Source: Methylomonas sp. (GTDB taxonomy: Bacteria; Pseudomonadota; Gammaproteobacteria; Methylococcales; Methylomonadaceae). From it: a DNA stretch of 20,851 nucleotides. The notes under the pieces were generated by a model. It was not told the origin of the DNA and did not search any database. It saw nothing but the letters and a program-made list of their open reading frames with translations. The stretch covers positions 1-20,851 of the forward strand of contig JALSIU010000143.1 in the NCBI GenBank assembly GCA_026989715.1, given 5' to 3'. Each line of letters opens with the position of its first letter. The first letter of the stretch is position 1. Of the stretch, positions 1 through 8,900 are shown in pieces. The position numbers and the translations under genes are program-made.

Positions 1-521
1 CCGGTCCCAATAGCCCATAGCGGTTCGTATGAAATAACCGCATGCCGAAAACTATCAATACCTGCAATATCAATGACATCTTCAATCTGCTTGGCAATCA
101 CTTCAAAGGTAATACCCTGCTTTCGTTGCGCTAAGGAGTCTCCCGTACTTAAAATAGGGACGATACCCGACTCTATCGCTTGACAATATCTTTTAGCAAC
201 CACAACATTATCATCTGAGTAATATTTACGGTGCTCAGAATGCCCTACAATCGCATATTGACAGTCAAATTCTTGCAACATCGAGCCAGAAATTTCGCCC
301 GTATAAGCACCTTTTGCATGCGCTGCAATATTTTGCGCACCACAAATTAGTTTGCTATTGGCAATACGTGCACTCACCTCAGGAATATACAAATAAGGAG
401 GACACACCACCAAATCGGCATTGACATCAGGCATATCAGCAATAATGTCATCAACCAGTTGATCCGCACTCTGCCGATGTACATTCATTTTCCAGTTTCC
501 GATTACCAAACCACGGCGCAT
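1..521 (-). CDS. tpiA: Triose-phosphate isomerase, C-terminus cut by window edge
   Basis: Interconverts dihydroxyacetone phosphate and glyceraldehyde 3-phosphate in glycolysis and gluconeogenesis; a cytosolic TIM-barrel enzyme. The 173 visible codons begin MRRGLVIGNWKMN, which holds the substrate-binding lysine of the NWKMN motif. The electrophilic histidine lies in VGHSEHR, and the catalytic glutamate in SYEPLWAIGTG, right at the left edge. About 75-80 residues (phosphate-binding loops) should lie outside the window. The ATG at 521-519 is preceded by TGGAG at an 8-base spacing, which supports this start; a GTG lies directly before it. The gene follows glmM in the same direction after a 51-bp gap, the usual gammaproteobacterial order. 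Identification is secure. Confidence 0.97.
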   Translation of the reverse strand, partial: MRRGLVIGNWKMNVHRQSADQLVDDIIADMPDVNADLVVCPPYLYIPEVSARIANSKLICGAQNIAAHAKGAYTGEISGSMLQEFDCQYAIVGHSEHRKYYSDDNVVVAKRYCQAIESGIVPILSTGDSLAQRKQGITFEVIAKQIEDVIDIAGIDSFRHAVISYEPLWAIGT

Positions 522-556
522 CACAAACTCCAGAATTTAAACGGACTATGATAGCT

Positions 557-585
557 ATTATAAGTCACCATTTCAAGCAGTTATT
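557..585 (-). promoter_or_regulatory. Possible tpiA promoter (good -10, poor -35)
   Basis: On the minus strand a perfect TATAAT lies at 562-557, about 36 bases before the tpiA ATG. The hexamer at the 17-bp distance (585-580) reads AATAAC and is a poor -35 match. It overlaps the 3' end of glmM. It could give tpiA its own transcript, but readthrough from glmM is just as possible. Confidence 0.3.
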
Positions 586-1913
586 GCATTCTTCACTTGA
601 TCCGCTAACTGATGTGCATATTCGGTCACTTTATCTTGGTCTACACCTTCAACCATGACCCTAATTAATGGCTCGGTTCCTGAAGCACGTAACAAAACAC
701 GCCCATCATTCCCAAGCTCTTTTTCAACAAGCTGTACGGCTTTTTGAATAACTTCATTATCATTAGGATTTACTTTCTTAGAAACACGTACATTGACTAA
801 AACTTGTGGATATTTAGTCATTTCAGATTTGAGTTCATACAAACTTTTACCCGTTTGATGCATTTCGGCCAATACTTGCAAGGCAGCAATAATGCCATCA
901 CCGGTCGTTGTCCTATCCAAACAAATAATATGTCCCGAACCTTCCCCACCCAAGATACCATTATGGTTTTTCATTAACTCCATGACATAACGGTCACCTA
1001 CATTAGCCCGCAACAAATCTACTTTTGATTTTTTAAGCGCGTGCTCCATTCCCAGATTACTCATTAATGTACCAATGACAGGGCCAATTAATTTTCCGGC
1101 ATCTTTACGTGCTTTTGCAATGATGAAGATTAATTCATCCCCATCGACCACTTCCCCTTTATGATCCACCATAATCAGGCGATCACCATCACCATCTAAG
1201 GCAATACCAAGATCAGCGCGAAATTCAATAACCGCATCCTGCAACTGCTCAGGCTTGGTTGCCCCACATTTTTCATTGATATTCAAACCATCTGGGTTAG
1301 TGCCAATTTCAATCACTTCAGCACCCACCTCAGAAAAAACATGCGGCGCGATATGATAAGTCGAGCCATTGGCACAATCAACGACCACCCTCAGTCCACT
1401 AAAGTCAATACTAGCAGGTATACTTGCTTTACAAAATTCAATATAACGCCCTGCCGCATCTGATACCCGCTGTGCTTTCCCTAATTTATCAGAGGCAACC
1501 GTTGTCATCGCTTGCTCCAAATAATATTCAATTTTATGTTCTAACTCATCTGCTAACTTAGTCCCTTCCGTAGAAAAAAACTTAATTCCATTATCATAAT
1601 AAGGGTTATGTGAGGCACTGATAACAATCCCAGCTTGTGCACGCAATGTTTGCGTTAAATAAGCAATCCCTGGCGTTGGCATGGGGCCTAGCAGTCGCGT
1701 ATTAACGCCGGCTGCCGAAAGCCCTGCTTCTAGTGCCGACTCAAACATATAACCCGAAATACGCGTATCCTTACCCACCAAAACAAAGCCCTCACCCTCT
1801 TCAGCAAAAACCCGCCCCGTTGCCCAACCTAATTTCAGAAAAAAATCCGGAGTAATGGGTGATTCACCGACAGTGCCGCGGATTCCATCTGTACCAAAAT
1901 ATTTTTTTTTCAT
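573..1913 (-). CDS. glmM: Phosphoglucosamine mutase
   Basis: Converts glucosamine 6-phosphate to glucosamine 1-phosphate, a step towards UDP-GlcNAc for peptidoglycan and lipopolysaccharide; cytosolic alpha-D-phosphohexomutase family. The 446 residues match the usual length. The phosphoserine loop ISASHNP places the catalytic serine at 101. The metal loop DGDGDR has Asp 240, 242 and 244. The sugar-binding GEGSGH is at about 323-328, and the phosphate-binding RASGTEP near 409-415. All four domains are complete. The ATG is followed by a run of nine A (MKKKYFG), and AGGTAG sits just before it. It lies downstream of ftsH but is separated from it by a terminator-like hairpin, and folP, commonly found between the two, is not there. 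tpiA follows after 51 bp. Confidence 0.97.
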   Translation of the reverse strand: MKKKYFGTDGIRGTVGESPITPDFFLKLGWATGRVFAEEGEGFVLVGKDTRISGYMFESALEAGLSAAGVNTRLLGPMPTPGIAYLTQTLRAQAGIVISASHNPYYDNGIKFFSTEGTKLADELEHKIEYYLEQAMTTVASDKLGKAQRVSDAAGRYIEFCKASIPASIDFSGLRVVVDCANGSTYHIAPHVFSEVGAEVIEIGTNPDGLNINEKCGATKPEQLQDAVIEFRADLGIALDGDGDRLIMVDHKGEVVDGDELIFIIAKARKDAGKLIGPVIGTLMSNLGMEHALKKSKVDLLRANVGDRYVMELMKNHNGILGGEGSGHIICLDRTTTGDGIIAALQVLAEMHQTGKSLYELKSEMTKYPQVLVNVRVSKKVNPNDNEVIQKAVQLVEKELGNDGRVLLRASGTEPLIRVMVEGVDQDKVTEYAHQLADQVKNAITA

Positions 1914-1939
1914 CTACCTGTTTCCTAATTATCCATTAC

Positions 1940-1970
1940 AAAAAAGGGAGCAAGCAAAGCCCCCTCCCTT
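1940..1970 (-). terminator. Intrinsic-terminator-like hairpin between ftsH and glmM
   Basis: Read on the minus strand, AAGGGAG (1970-1964) pairs with CTCCCTT (1950-1944). An inner part pairs further (GC and two G-T pairs around a TTT loop), and TTTT follows, giving six T in a row. This is a convincing rho-independent terminator shape for ftsH. It ends only 26 bases before the glmM start codon, so glmM needs readthrough or a promoter within or upstream of the hairpin. Confidence 0.65.
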
Positions 1971-2009
1971 ATTGATTGCCTACCTGAATAGGTATACTAA
2001 ATTGTCTTT

Positions 2010-3941
2010 CTATCCGTTCTGCTCTGCCGCATTCGCACCCGGCACTTCAGGATCTTTCTTTAATGGTATACTCGTCGCTTTAACGCCTTCATTAGGTGGT
2101 GGCGTATCATCCCAGCCATCTGGATCTCTAACAGCTCGACGTGCCATTAAATCATCAATCTGGTCTTTATCTATAGTTTCATATTTTATTAATGCCGCCG
2201 CCATGGCATGCAAAATATCTTCATTTTCTTTTAAGATTTTCTCAGCACGTTCATAGTTACGATCAATAATTGAACGTATCTCCTCATCAATAGTATGTGA
2301 TGTTTCATCCGCAACACTTTTATGCTGTGTGACCGAACGCCCCAAAAATACCTCGCCTTCTTCTTCACTATAAGCTAATGGCCCTAAACGCTGCGACAAG
2401 CCCCATTTAGTTACCATATTTCTGGCTAATTCGGTCGCGCGCTCAATATCATTAGAAGCCCCTGTTGAAACTTGCTCCCAACCAAAAATCTGCTCTTCAG
2501 CAATACGCCCGCCATATAGGCTAGAAATCATACTATCTAGCTTGCGTTTACTCGCACTGTATTGCTCTTTTTCCGGCAAAAACATGGTCACACCTAACGC
2601 ACGACCGCGTGGCATAATGCTGACTTTATAAACGGCATCATGTTCGGGCACAATCTTCCCTACAATAGCATGCCCTGCCTCATGATAAGCTGTCATTTTT
2701 TTCTCTTTTTCATCCATGACCATAGAGCGTCTTTCCGCACCCATAATAAGCTTATCTTTTGCTTTTTCCAAGTCAATCATACTAACTAAGCGTTTATTCA
2801 TTCTCGCTGCATTCAAAGCGGCTTCATTCACTAAGTTGGCTAAATCAGCACCCGAAAAACCTGGCGTCCCTTGGGCAATATATTTTAATTCAACATCATC
2901 AGCAGCAGGCACTTTTCCCATATGTACCGATAAGATTCTTTCGCGCCCTTTAATATCCGGCAAACTCACCGTGACTTGACGGTCAAATCGACCGGGACGC
3001 AATAAAGCGGCATCTAAAACATCCGGCCTATTCGTTGCAGCAATCACAATCACGCCTTCATTGCCTTCAAAACCATCCATTTCAACTAATAGCTGGTTCA
3101 AGGTTTGCTCGCGCTCATCATTGCCACCACCAAGACCTGCACCACGTTGTCGACCAACAGCATCAATTTCATCAATAAAAATAATACAAGGCGCATGACG
3201 CTTAGCCTGTTCAAACATATCCCTAACTCGTGAAGCACCCACCCCAACGAACATTTCCACAAAATCAGAACCTGAAATAGTAAAAAAAGGCACTTTTGCT
3301 TCACCGGCAATGGCACGAGCCAATAATGTTTTCCCGGTACCTGGCGGGCCTACCATTAAAGCGCCTCGTGGAATTTTACCGCCTAACTTTTGATATTTAG
3401 AAGGGTCTTTTAGAAAATCGACCATTTCTTCAACTTCTTCTTTGGCCTCATCACAACCTGCAACATCAGCAAAAGTCACTTTGATTTGATCTTCTTCCAG
3501 CATGCGTGCTTTGCTTTTACCAAAGCTCATAGGGCCGCCTTTGCCTCCCATACCGCCTTGCATTTGGCGCATAAAAAATACCCACACGCCAATCAGCAAT
3601 AACATGGGAAACCAAGAAATAAAAATCTGCATTAACATGGACTCTTCAGCAGCAGGTTGCGCTTTAATTTCCACACCATTAGCCAATAAATCATCCACTA
3701 AATGCGGGTCATTAGGTGCGTAAGAGCTAAATTTTTCACCCCCTTGCAAATGCCCTCTAATGCCATTCTCATCATCCAAGATAACATCTTGAATCTGCCC
3801 CGCTTTAACGGCATCTATAAATTGCGAGTAGGAAAGCACTGATTTCTGCCCTGTCCCACGTGGGCCAAAATTATTAAATACGGACATCAATACCATGGCA
3901 ATGACAACCCATAAAATTATATTTTTAAACATATCGTTCAA
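2010..3941 (-). CDS. ftsH: ATP-dependent zinc metalloprotease FtsH
   Basis: Membrane-anchored hexameric AAA+ protease that degrades unassembled membrane proteins and regulatory proteins such as LpxC and sigma32 in relatives. Two membrane segments flank a periplasmic domain (about residues 4-24 and 104-124). The AAA module has Walker A GPPGTGKT (198-205), Walker B IIFIDE (253-258) and the second region of homology near 300-320. The protease zinc site is HEAGH (420-424) with the third ligand Asp 498. The tail after about 605 is hydrophilic and proline-rich. The chosen start is TTG at 3941-3939: AGAGG lies 8 bases before it, whereas the ATG three codons on (MFKN, equivalent to the E. coli start MAKN) has no Shine-Dalgarno at a workable distance. 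Length 643 is normal. rlmE lies upstream in the same direction (171-bp gap). Confidence 0.98.
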   Translation of the reverse strand: MNDMFKNIILWVVIAMVLMSVFNNFGPRGTGQKSVLSYSQFIDAVKAGQIQDVILDDENGIRGHLQGGEKFSSYAPNDPHLVDDLLANGVEIKAQPAAEESMLMQIFISWFPMLLLIGVWVFFMRQMQGGMGGKGGPMSFGKSKARMLEEDQIKVTFADVAGCDEAKEEVEEMVDFLKDPSKYQKLGGKIPRGALMVGPPGTGKTLLARAIAGEAKVPFFTISGSDFVEMFVGVGASRVRDMFEQAKRHAPCIIFIDEIDAVGRQRGAGLGGGNDEREQTLNQLLVEMDGFEGNEGVIVIAATNRPDVLDAALLRPGRFDRQVTVSLPDIKGRERILSVHMGKVPAADDVELKYIAQGTPGFSGADLANLVNEAALNAARMNKRLVSMIDLEKAKDKLIMGAERRSMVMDEKEKKMTAYHEAGHAIVGKIVPEHDAVYKVSIMPRGRALGVTMFLPEKEQYSASKRKLDSMISSLYGGRIAEEQIFGWEQVSTGASNDIERATELARNMVTKWGLSQRLGPLAYSEEEGEVFLGRSVTQHKSVADETSHTIDEEIRSIIDRNYERAEKILKENEDILHAMAAALIKYETIDKDQIDDLMARRAVRDPDGWDDTPPPNEGVKATSIPLKKDPEVPGANAAEQNG

Positions 3942-3967
3942 CTTTTACGCCTCTGACCGGAACAGTC

Positions 3968-3996
3968 CTTATAAAAAAATAGAGTAAATGCACCAA
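3968..3996 (-). promoter_or_regulatory. Candidate ftsH promoter
   Basis: Minus strand TTGGTG (3996-3991), 17 bp, TATAAG (3973-3968). The predicted transcript would start near 3961 and include the AGAGG ahead of the TTG start. The -10 matches 5 of 6 and the -35 only 3 of 6. No sigma32-like heat-shock consensus was found. Confidence 0.4.
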
Positions 3997-4007
3997 CATG
4001 CATGTTG
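3994..4007. repeat. 14-bp perfect palindrome at the ftsH promoter
   Basis: CAACATGCATGTTG is its own reverse complement. It overlaps the candidate -35 of ftsH, so it has the position and symmetry of an operator. No regulator can be named from the sequence. Confidence 0.5.
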
Positions 4008-4112
4008 CCGGATTCACTGCCATGTTTGTTAAATATTTAAAACAAAGCCTTAGGGCTGAGGGTTTTATAAAATTCTCAGTCCTTATAATCATAAAATAAC
4101 AATTAGGGCATT

Positions 4113-4736
4113 TTATTGCTTTTTAAAGCCCTTAGCTAAAATATAAACCTCATTACTACGCGCTCTGGATGACTTTGGTTTTCTAATCAGCACTTTATCA
4201 AACGATTCGGCAACTTGCTGTTTATAAGCATCAAAACCGCTTCCTTGAAATACTTTCACCAAAAAAGCCCCACCTTCAACCAAAACAGTTTGTGCCGTTT
4301 CTAAAGCTAACTCACATAAATACATAGCACTTGGCTGATCAATTGCTTTATTACCACTTAGATTAGGTGCCATATCTGATAATACGACATGTATTGGTGC
4401 ACCTGCCAATAATGTCTTTAATTTTTCAAAAACGACAGCCTCTCTAAAGTCACCTTGAATAAAATCAACCCCCTCTATCGGCTCAATTTCCAAAATATCC
4501 AAACCTATTACTTTTTGCTTCTTGCCAACCACCTGACGTACATATTCAGACCAGCCACCAGGTGCTGCCCCTAAGTCAACGACATTCATATGCGGCTGAA
4601 TTAACTTATCTTTTTCGATGATTTCGACTAATTTAAACGTTGCTCGCGAACGATACCCTAAAGCTTTTGCTTTTTTAACATACTCATCATTAAGGTGCTC
4701 TTGCATCCATTGATTACTACTTTTACTACGCGCCAT
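4113..4736 (-). CDS. rlmE: 23S rRNA 2'-O-ribose (U2552) methyltransferase RlmE/FtsJ
   Basis: Methylates the 2'-hydroxyl of U2552 in the A-loop of 23S rRNA using S-adenosylmethionine and helps late 50S maturation. The 207 residues form a Rossmann-type methyltransferase. The SAM motif is VVDLGAAPGGW (52-62). The catalytic K-D-K-E tetrad is Lys 35 (RATFKLVEI), Asp 121 (LSDMAPN), Lys 161 (FLVKVFQG) and Glu 196 (SNEVYIL), each three positions before the E. coli counterparts. The ATG at 4736 has no clear Shine-Dalgarno. It diverges from yhbY and precedes ftsH, a conserved gammaproteobacterial arrangement (E. coli rlmE-ftsH). Confidence 0.97.
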   Translation of the reverse strand: MARSKSSNQWMQEHLNDEYVKKAKALGYRSRATFKLVEIIEKDKLIQPHMNVVDLGAAPGGWSEYVRQVVGKKQKVIGLDILEIEPIEGVDFIQGDFREAVVFEKLKTLLAGAPIHVVLSDMAPNLSGNKAIDQPSAMYLCELALETAQTVLVEGGAFLVKVFQGSGFDAYKQQVAESFDKVLIRKPKSSRARSNEVYILAKGFKKQ

Positions 4737-4787
4737 ATATTTTAGTGTAAAATTATGCTAATTATTTATTGAAAGGATATATCGAGA

Positions 4788-5093
4788 GTGAATTCTGAAC
4801 AACAGAAACAAATGATAACAAGAGCACACGCTCTAAAACCGGTCGTTATGATTGGTCAAGCAGGCTTAACCGAAGCGGTACTCAAGGAAATTGAATCGGC
4901 ACTTGATACCCACGAGCTCATTAAAATAAAAGTTCGTGCCGAAAGAACGGAACGTCAACACATTCAGGCGCATATCTGTACCGAGACCCAAGCCGAACTC
5001 ATTCAAAGTATAGGCCAAGTTCTGGTTATTTACCGTAAAAAACCTGAAGCGACACCTAAAAAACAAAAACAAGCACCGCGACGCAGAGATTAA
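4788..5093 (+). CDS. yhbY: YhbY/CRM-domain RNA-binding protein, ribosome assembly factor
   Basis: Small basic protein of the CRS1/YhbY (CRM) family that binds pre-50S particles in E. coli. The 101 residues hold one complete CRM domain: an N-terminal helical part with ALKPVVMIGQAGLTEAV, containing the GxxG RNA-binding loop, then the ELIKIKVRAE strand. The tail is lysine- and arginine-rich (KKQKQAPRRRD). The start is GTG at 4788, with AAAGGA about 10 bases before it; no ATG in frame fits better. It is divergent from rlmE across 51 bp and convergent with greA. Like rlmE, it acts on the large ribosomal subunit. Confidence 0.93.
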   Translation: MNSEQQKQMITRAHALKPVVMIGQAGLTEAVLKEIESALDTHELIKIKVRAERTERQHIQAHICTETQAELIQSIGQVLVIYRKKPEATPKKQKQAPRRRD

Positions 5094-5137
5094 ATCTGAT
5101 ATGGTTTTTAACAGTCACAACATATTCAAGCAGTCCT

Positions 5138-5203
5138 AAAAATAAGAGCCTAATAATACCTGAATCTCCCTTATTTTTTATTTGGTTTCAGGATTGATTT
5201 TTT
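5138..5203 (+). terminator. Terminator-like region after yhbY
   Basis: Two overlapping candidate hairpins follow yhbY. AAAAATAAG (5138-5146) can pair with CTTATTTTT (5170-5178) and runs into T. CCTGAA (5159-5164) can pair with TTCAGG (5187-5192), followed five bases later by six T (5198-5203). They are mutually exclusive, AT-rich or long-looped, and not strong. Confidence 0.35.
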
Positions 5204-5218
5204 ATGCTCACACCTAAT

Positions 5219-5261
5219 AAAGGCAGTACCTTGCATAATCAAAAACAAGGTGCCCGCCTTT
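5219..5261. terminator. Long stem-loop between convergent yhbY and greA
   Basis: AAAGGC (5219-5224) pairs with GCCTTT (5256-5261). Inside, GTACCTTG (5226-5233) pairs with CAAGGTGC (5246-5253), around a 12-base A-rich loop and with a 1x2 internal loop. Fourteen pairs in total make this a stable structure on either strand. T-tracts are short on both sides (TTT). The position between convergent genes suggests a two-way terminator. Confidence 0.5.
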
Positions 5262-5282
5262 AACTCATTCTTAAATAGTCAT

Positions 5283-5759
5283 TTAGATATACTGAATAGA
5301 CAAGATTTCATAATCTACATCACCGGCTGGGGTTTTAACGGTTACCACATCATCCACCTCTTTACCAATCAATGCTCTAGCAATAGGAGAGCCGACAGAA
5401 ATGCGCCCTTCTTTAATATTGGCCTCATCAACGCCCACAATTTGATAAGTAAATTTTTTCTCGGAATCCAAATCTTCAATTTCAACGGTCGCACCAAAAA
5501 TCACCTTGCCTTTCGCATCAATACTGGTGACATCAATAATTTGCGCATTCGCCAACTTAGCTTCAATTTCATTAATGCGCCCCTCTGCAAAACTTTGTTG
5601 TTCACGTGCAGCATGGTATTCAGCATTCTCTTTTAAATCACCATGTTCTCTTGCTGTTGCAATGGCTTCAACAATACGTGGCCTGGTAACAGTTTTTAAT
5701 TCTTCCAATTCAGCTCGTAACTTATTCGCGCCTACAACTGTTAAAGGTACTTTGTCCAT
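5283..5759 (-). CDS. greA: Transcription elongation factor GreA
   Basis: Enters the secondary channel of RNA polymerase and stimulates cleavage of backtracked RNA. The 158 residues equal the E. coli length. The N-terminal coiled coil carries the acidic tip signature in EHGDLKENAEYHAAREQQ, including the conserved Asp and Glu that coordinate the cleavage metal. The C-terminal FKBP-like domain includes VIFGATVEIEDL and SPIARALIGK. The ATG at 5759-5757 is chosen because GGAG lies 6 bases before it and the protein then aligns end to end with E. coli GreA; the reading frame stays open 16 codons further upstream without support. It follows carB with a 161-bp gap that contains a terminator-like hairpin. 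Confidence 0.97.
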   Translation of the reverse strand: MDKVPLTVVGANKLRAELEELKTVTRPRIVEAIATAREHGDLKENAEYHAAREQQSFAEGRINEIEAKLANAQIIDVTSIDAKGKVIFGATVEIEDLDSEKKFTYQIVGVDEANIKEGRISVGSPIARALIGKEVDDVVTVKTPAGDVDYEILSIQYI

Positions 5760-5789
5760 CAATAACTCCAAACTTCTTCTAATGTTATC

Positions 5790-5823
5790 AAAAATAATAA
5801 AGGCCAACCTAAGTCAGCCTTTA
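5790..5823 (-). terminator. Terminator-like hairpin between carB and greA (greA leader)
   Basis: On the minus strand TAAAGGC (5823-5817) pairs with GCCTTTA (5804-5798) around a 12-base loop, followed by T-rich TTATTTTTG. It ends about 30 bases before the greA ATG, so it may end the carAB transcript, act inside a greA leader, or both. A possible -10 (TATACT) lies upstream on the minus strand near 5870, without a good -35. Confidence 0.55.
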
Positions 5824-5920
5824 CAGTAACGTCAAAAATAGATTTAATAAGCGGCTTTTTTAATACAAGTATAATAAAAATCTTGCATTAATTTGTACCG
5901 GGACAATTAAACCTTCGTTC

Positions 5921-8900
5921 CTAAACTAAATTTTTATGCAAATCCTGCAAACAATTAACATCGCCTGCATCAAGCTCGCCTATCGCATAACACGCCGCCT
6001 TAGCACCCGCCATCGTAGTATAATAGGTCACATGATGCTGCAAGGCTTCTCTGCGCATGGTAAATGAATCTGCCACCGCTTTTACACCTTCTGTCGTATT
6101 AATAATCAATTGAATTTCATCATTTTTAATCATATCTACCGTATTAGGGCGACCTTCATTGACTTTATAAACGATGTCACAAGCAATACCTGCCGTAGCA
6201 AGTACTTTAGCGGTTCCCTTAGTGGCAACAATTTCATAATGCTTAGCAATTAACATACGCGCCACTTCAACCACTTTAGGTTTATCTGCTTCGCGAATAC
6301 TAATCAGAACCTTACCACTATGACTTAAATCAACACCTGCCGCACGTTGCGCTTTAGCAAAAGCCTCACCAAATGTTTTACCAACCCCCATCACCTCACC
6401 GGTTGACTTCATCTCAGGGCCTAATAATGGATCAACCCCCGGAAACTTAACAAACGGAAAAACCGCCTCTTTCACTGAGTAATAATCAGGAACACATTCC
6501 TTAGTCACGCCTTGCTCTTGCAAACTCTTGCCTGCCATACATAGTGCCGCAATTTTCGCCAAAGGATAACCTGTTGCTTTAGACACAAAAGGAGCCGTAC
6601 GGGATGCTCTAGGGTTAACCTCTAACACATAAATCGTTTCACCTTGAATCGCAAACTGGGTATTCATCAAGCCGCGAACGCCTAAAGCTTCGGCCATTTG
6701 TGTCACTTGCACGCGTAACTGGTCTTGTAAATGCTCAGCTAAATCATAAGGTGGAATCGAGCAAGCTGAATCGCCCGAATGCACCCCTGCCTGCTCCACA
6801 TGCTGCATTAAACCACCAATTAATAATGTTTCACCATCATAAATGGCATCAACATCCATTTCGATAGCATCATCGAGAAAACGATCTAAAAGCACCGGTG
6901 AATCATTAGAAACGCTCACCGCCTCTTTCATATAGCGTTGTAAGCCTTCCTCGTTATAAACGATTTCCATAGCTCGACCACCCAATACATAAGAGGGACG
7001 CACGACTAATGGATAACCTAAATCTTTTGCCGCATTAATGGCTTGCTCAGTTGAACGCGCGGTTGCATTCGGCGGTTGTTTTAAATTCAGTTTTTCCAAT
7101 AACTTCTGGAAGCGTTCACGATCCTCTGCCAAATCAATTGCATCAGGTGATGTCCCAATAATAGGTGCACCAGCCGCTTCTAAAGCACGTGCCAATTTCA
7201 AGGGTGTTTGTCCACCGTACTGCACAATAACCCCTTTAGGCTGTTCTAAATCAATAATTTCTAATACATCTTCTAAGGTTAAAGACTCAAAATATAAGCG
7301 ATCTGAGGTATCAAAGTCTGTCGAAACCGTTTCCGGGTTACAGTTGATCATAATGGTTTCATAGCCTTCTTCACGCAAAGCTAATGCCGCATGCACACAA
7401 CAGTAATCAAATTCGATACCTTGGCCAATACGATTTGGGCCACCGCCTAAAATGATGATTTTTTCTTTATCAGAGGTACGTGCCTCGCATTCATGTTCAT
7501 AAGTTGAATATAAATACGCCGTATCCGAAGAAAATTCTGCCGCACAGGAATCAATGCGCTTATACACAGGGCGTATATCTAGCTGATGCCGAGTCTTACG
7601 AATCGCCGATTCTTTAGTTTCTAACAATTTTGCCAAACGCGCGTCCGAAAAACCTTTTTGCTTGAGCTTAAATAGCTCACCTTCTTTTAAGGTTGCCAAG
7701 GTTTTACTCGCTAAAGATTTTTCAGTCAACACCAAATCTTCAACCTGCGCTAAAAACCAAGGGTCAATTTTACTGGCTTCATGCACATCCTCAAATGACA
7801 TGCCGCTACGGAATGCATCAGCAACATACCATAGGCGCGTAGGTCCTGGGTGACGCATTTCTCGCTGCATAATATCTTCAGCATTAGGCTCGGAAAAGTC
7901 CACAATTTCATCCAAACCATCAACACCAATTTCAAGCCCACGCAATGCTTTTTGCAAAGACTCTTGGAAAGTACGCCCAATGGCCATCACCTCACCTACT
8001 GACTTCATTTGCGTTGTCAGACGGTCATCTGCTTGAGGAAATTTCTCAAAGGTAAAACGTGGCACTTTCGTGACCACATAATCAATACTTGGCTCAAATG
8101 AAGCAGGCGTTGCTCCGCCTGTAATTTCATTTTTCAATTCATCCAGCGTATAGCCTACTGCTAATTTTGCAGCCACTTTGGCAATCGGAAAACCGGTGGC
8201 TTTAGAGGCCAATGCAGAAGAGCGTGATACACGCGGATTCATCTCAATCACAACCATGCGACCATCAGCAGGGTTAATCGCTACCTGCACATTAGAACCA
8301 CCGGTATCAACACCAATTTCGCGTAAAACGGCCAAAGAGACATTTCTTAAAATTTGATATTCTTTATCGGTTAAAGTCTGCGCAGGCGCAACGGTAATCG
8401 AATCTCCCGTATGCACCCCCATCGGATCAAAATTTTCAATGGAACACACGATAATACAGTTGTCATTAGTATCACGTACCACTTCCATTTCATATTCTTT
8501 CCACCCCAGCACCGACTCTTCAATGAGTAATTCATCAGTGGGTGATAAATACAAACCACGCTCACAAATTTCAATAAACTCTTCTTTATTATAAGCAATC
8601 CCGCCACCACTGCCTCCCATAGTAAAGGAAGGACGAATGACCGTTGGATAACCGACCTCTGCTTGCGCAGCAAAAGCCTCTTCCATTGAGTGTGCTGTTT
8701 TTGAACGTGCGACTTCAAACCCCAAGCGACCCATGGCCTGATTAAATAATTCTCTGTCTTCAGCCATATTAATGGCTTCTTTAGTCGCGCCAATCATTTC
8801 CACACCGTATTTTTCTAATACGCCGTGTTTATCTAAATCTAATGCACAATTTAAGGCAGTTTGCCCGCCCATCGTCGGCAATACCGCATCAGGTTTTTCT

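Larger units (their letters stand above)
3963..4088. repeat. Pair of 12-bp direct repeats upstream of ftsH
   Basis: CAGTCCTTATAA occurs at 3963-3974 and again at 4077-4088 (minus strand TTATAAGGACTG), 114 bp apart. The left copy contains the candidate ftsH -10. The stretch between rlmE and ftsH (3942-4112) otherwise holds the palindrome and a weak AGCC-TTAG-GGCT hairpin at 4046-4057. Confidence 0.45.

Noticed and set aside
4046..4057. AGCC-TTAG-GGCT hairpin as rlmE terminator
   Set aside because: Only four base pairs and a broken T-tract; too weak to call.
4022..4099. 25-codon plus-strand ORF between rlmE and ftsH
   Set aside because: No ribosome-binding site, AT-rich composition, overlaps the ftsH upstream control region; expected by chance.
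4737..4787. Promoters in the 51-bp rlmE/yhbY gap
   Set aside because: Candidate -10 elements (TATGCT, CATAAT) exist but no acceptable -35 at 16-18 bp on either strand.
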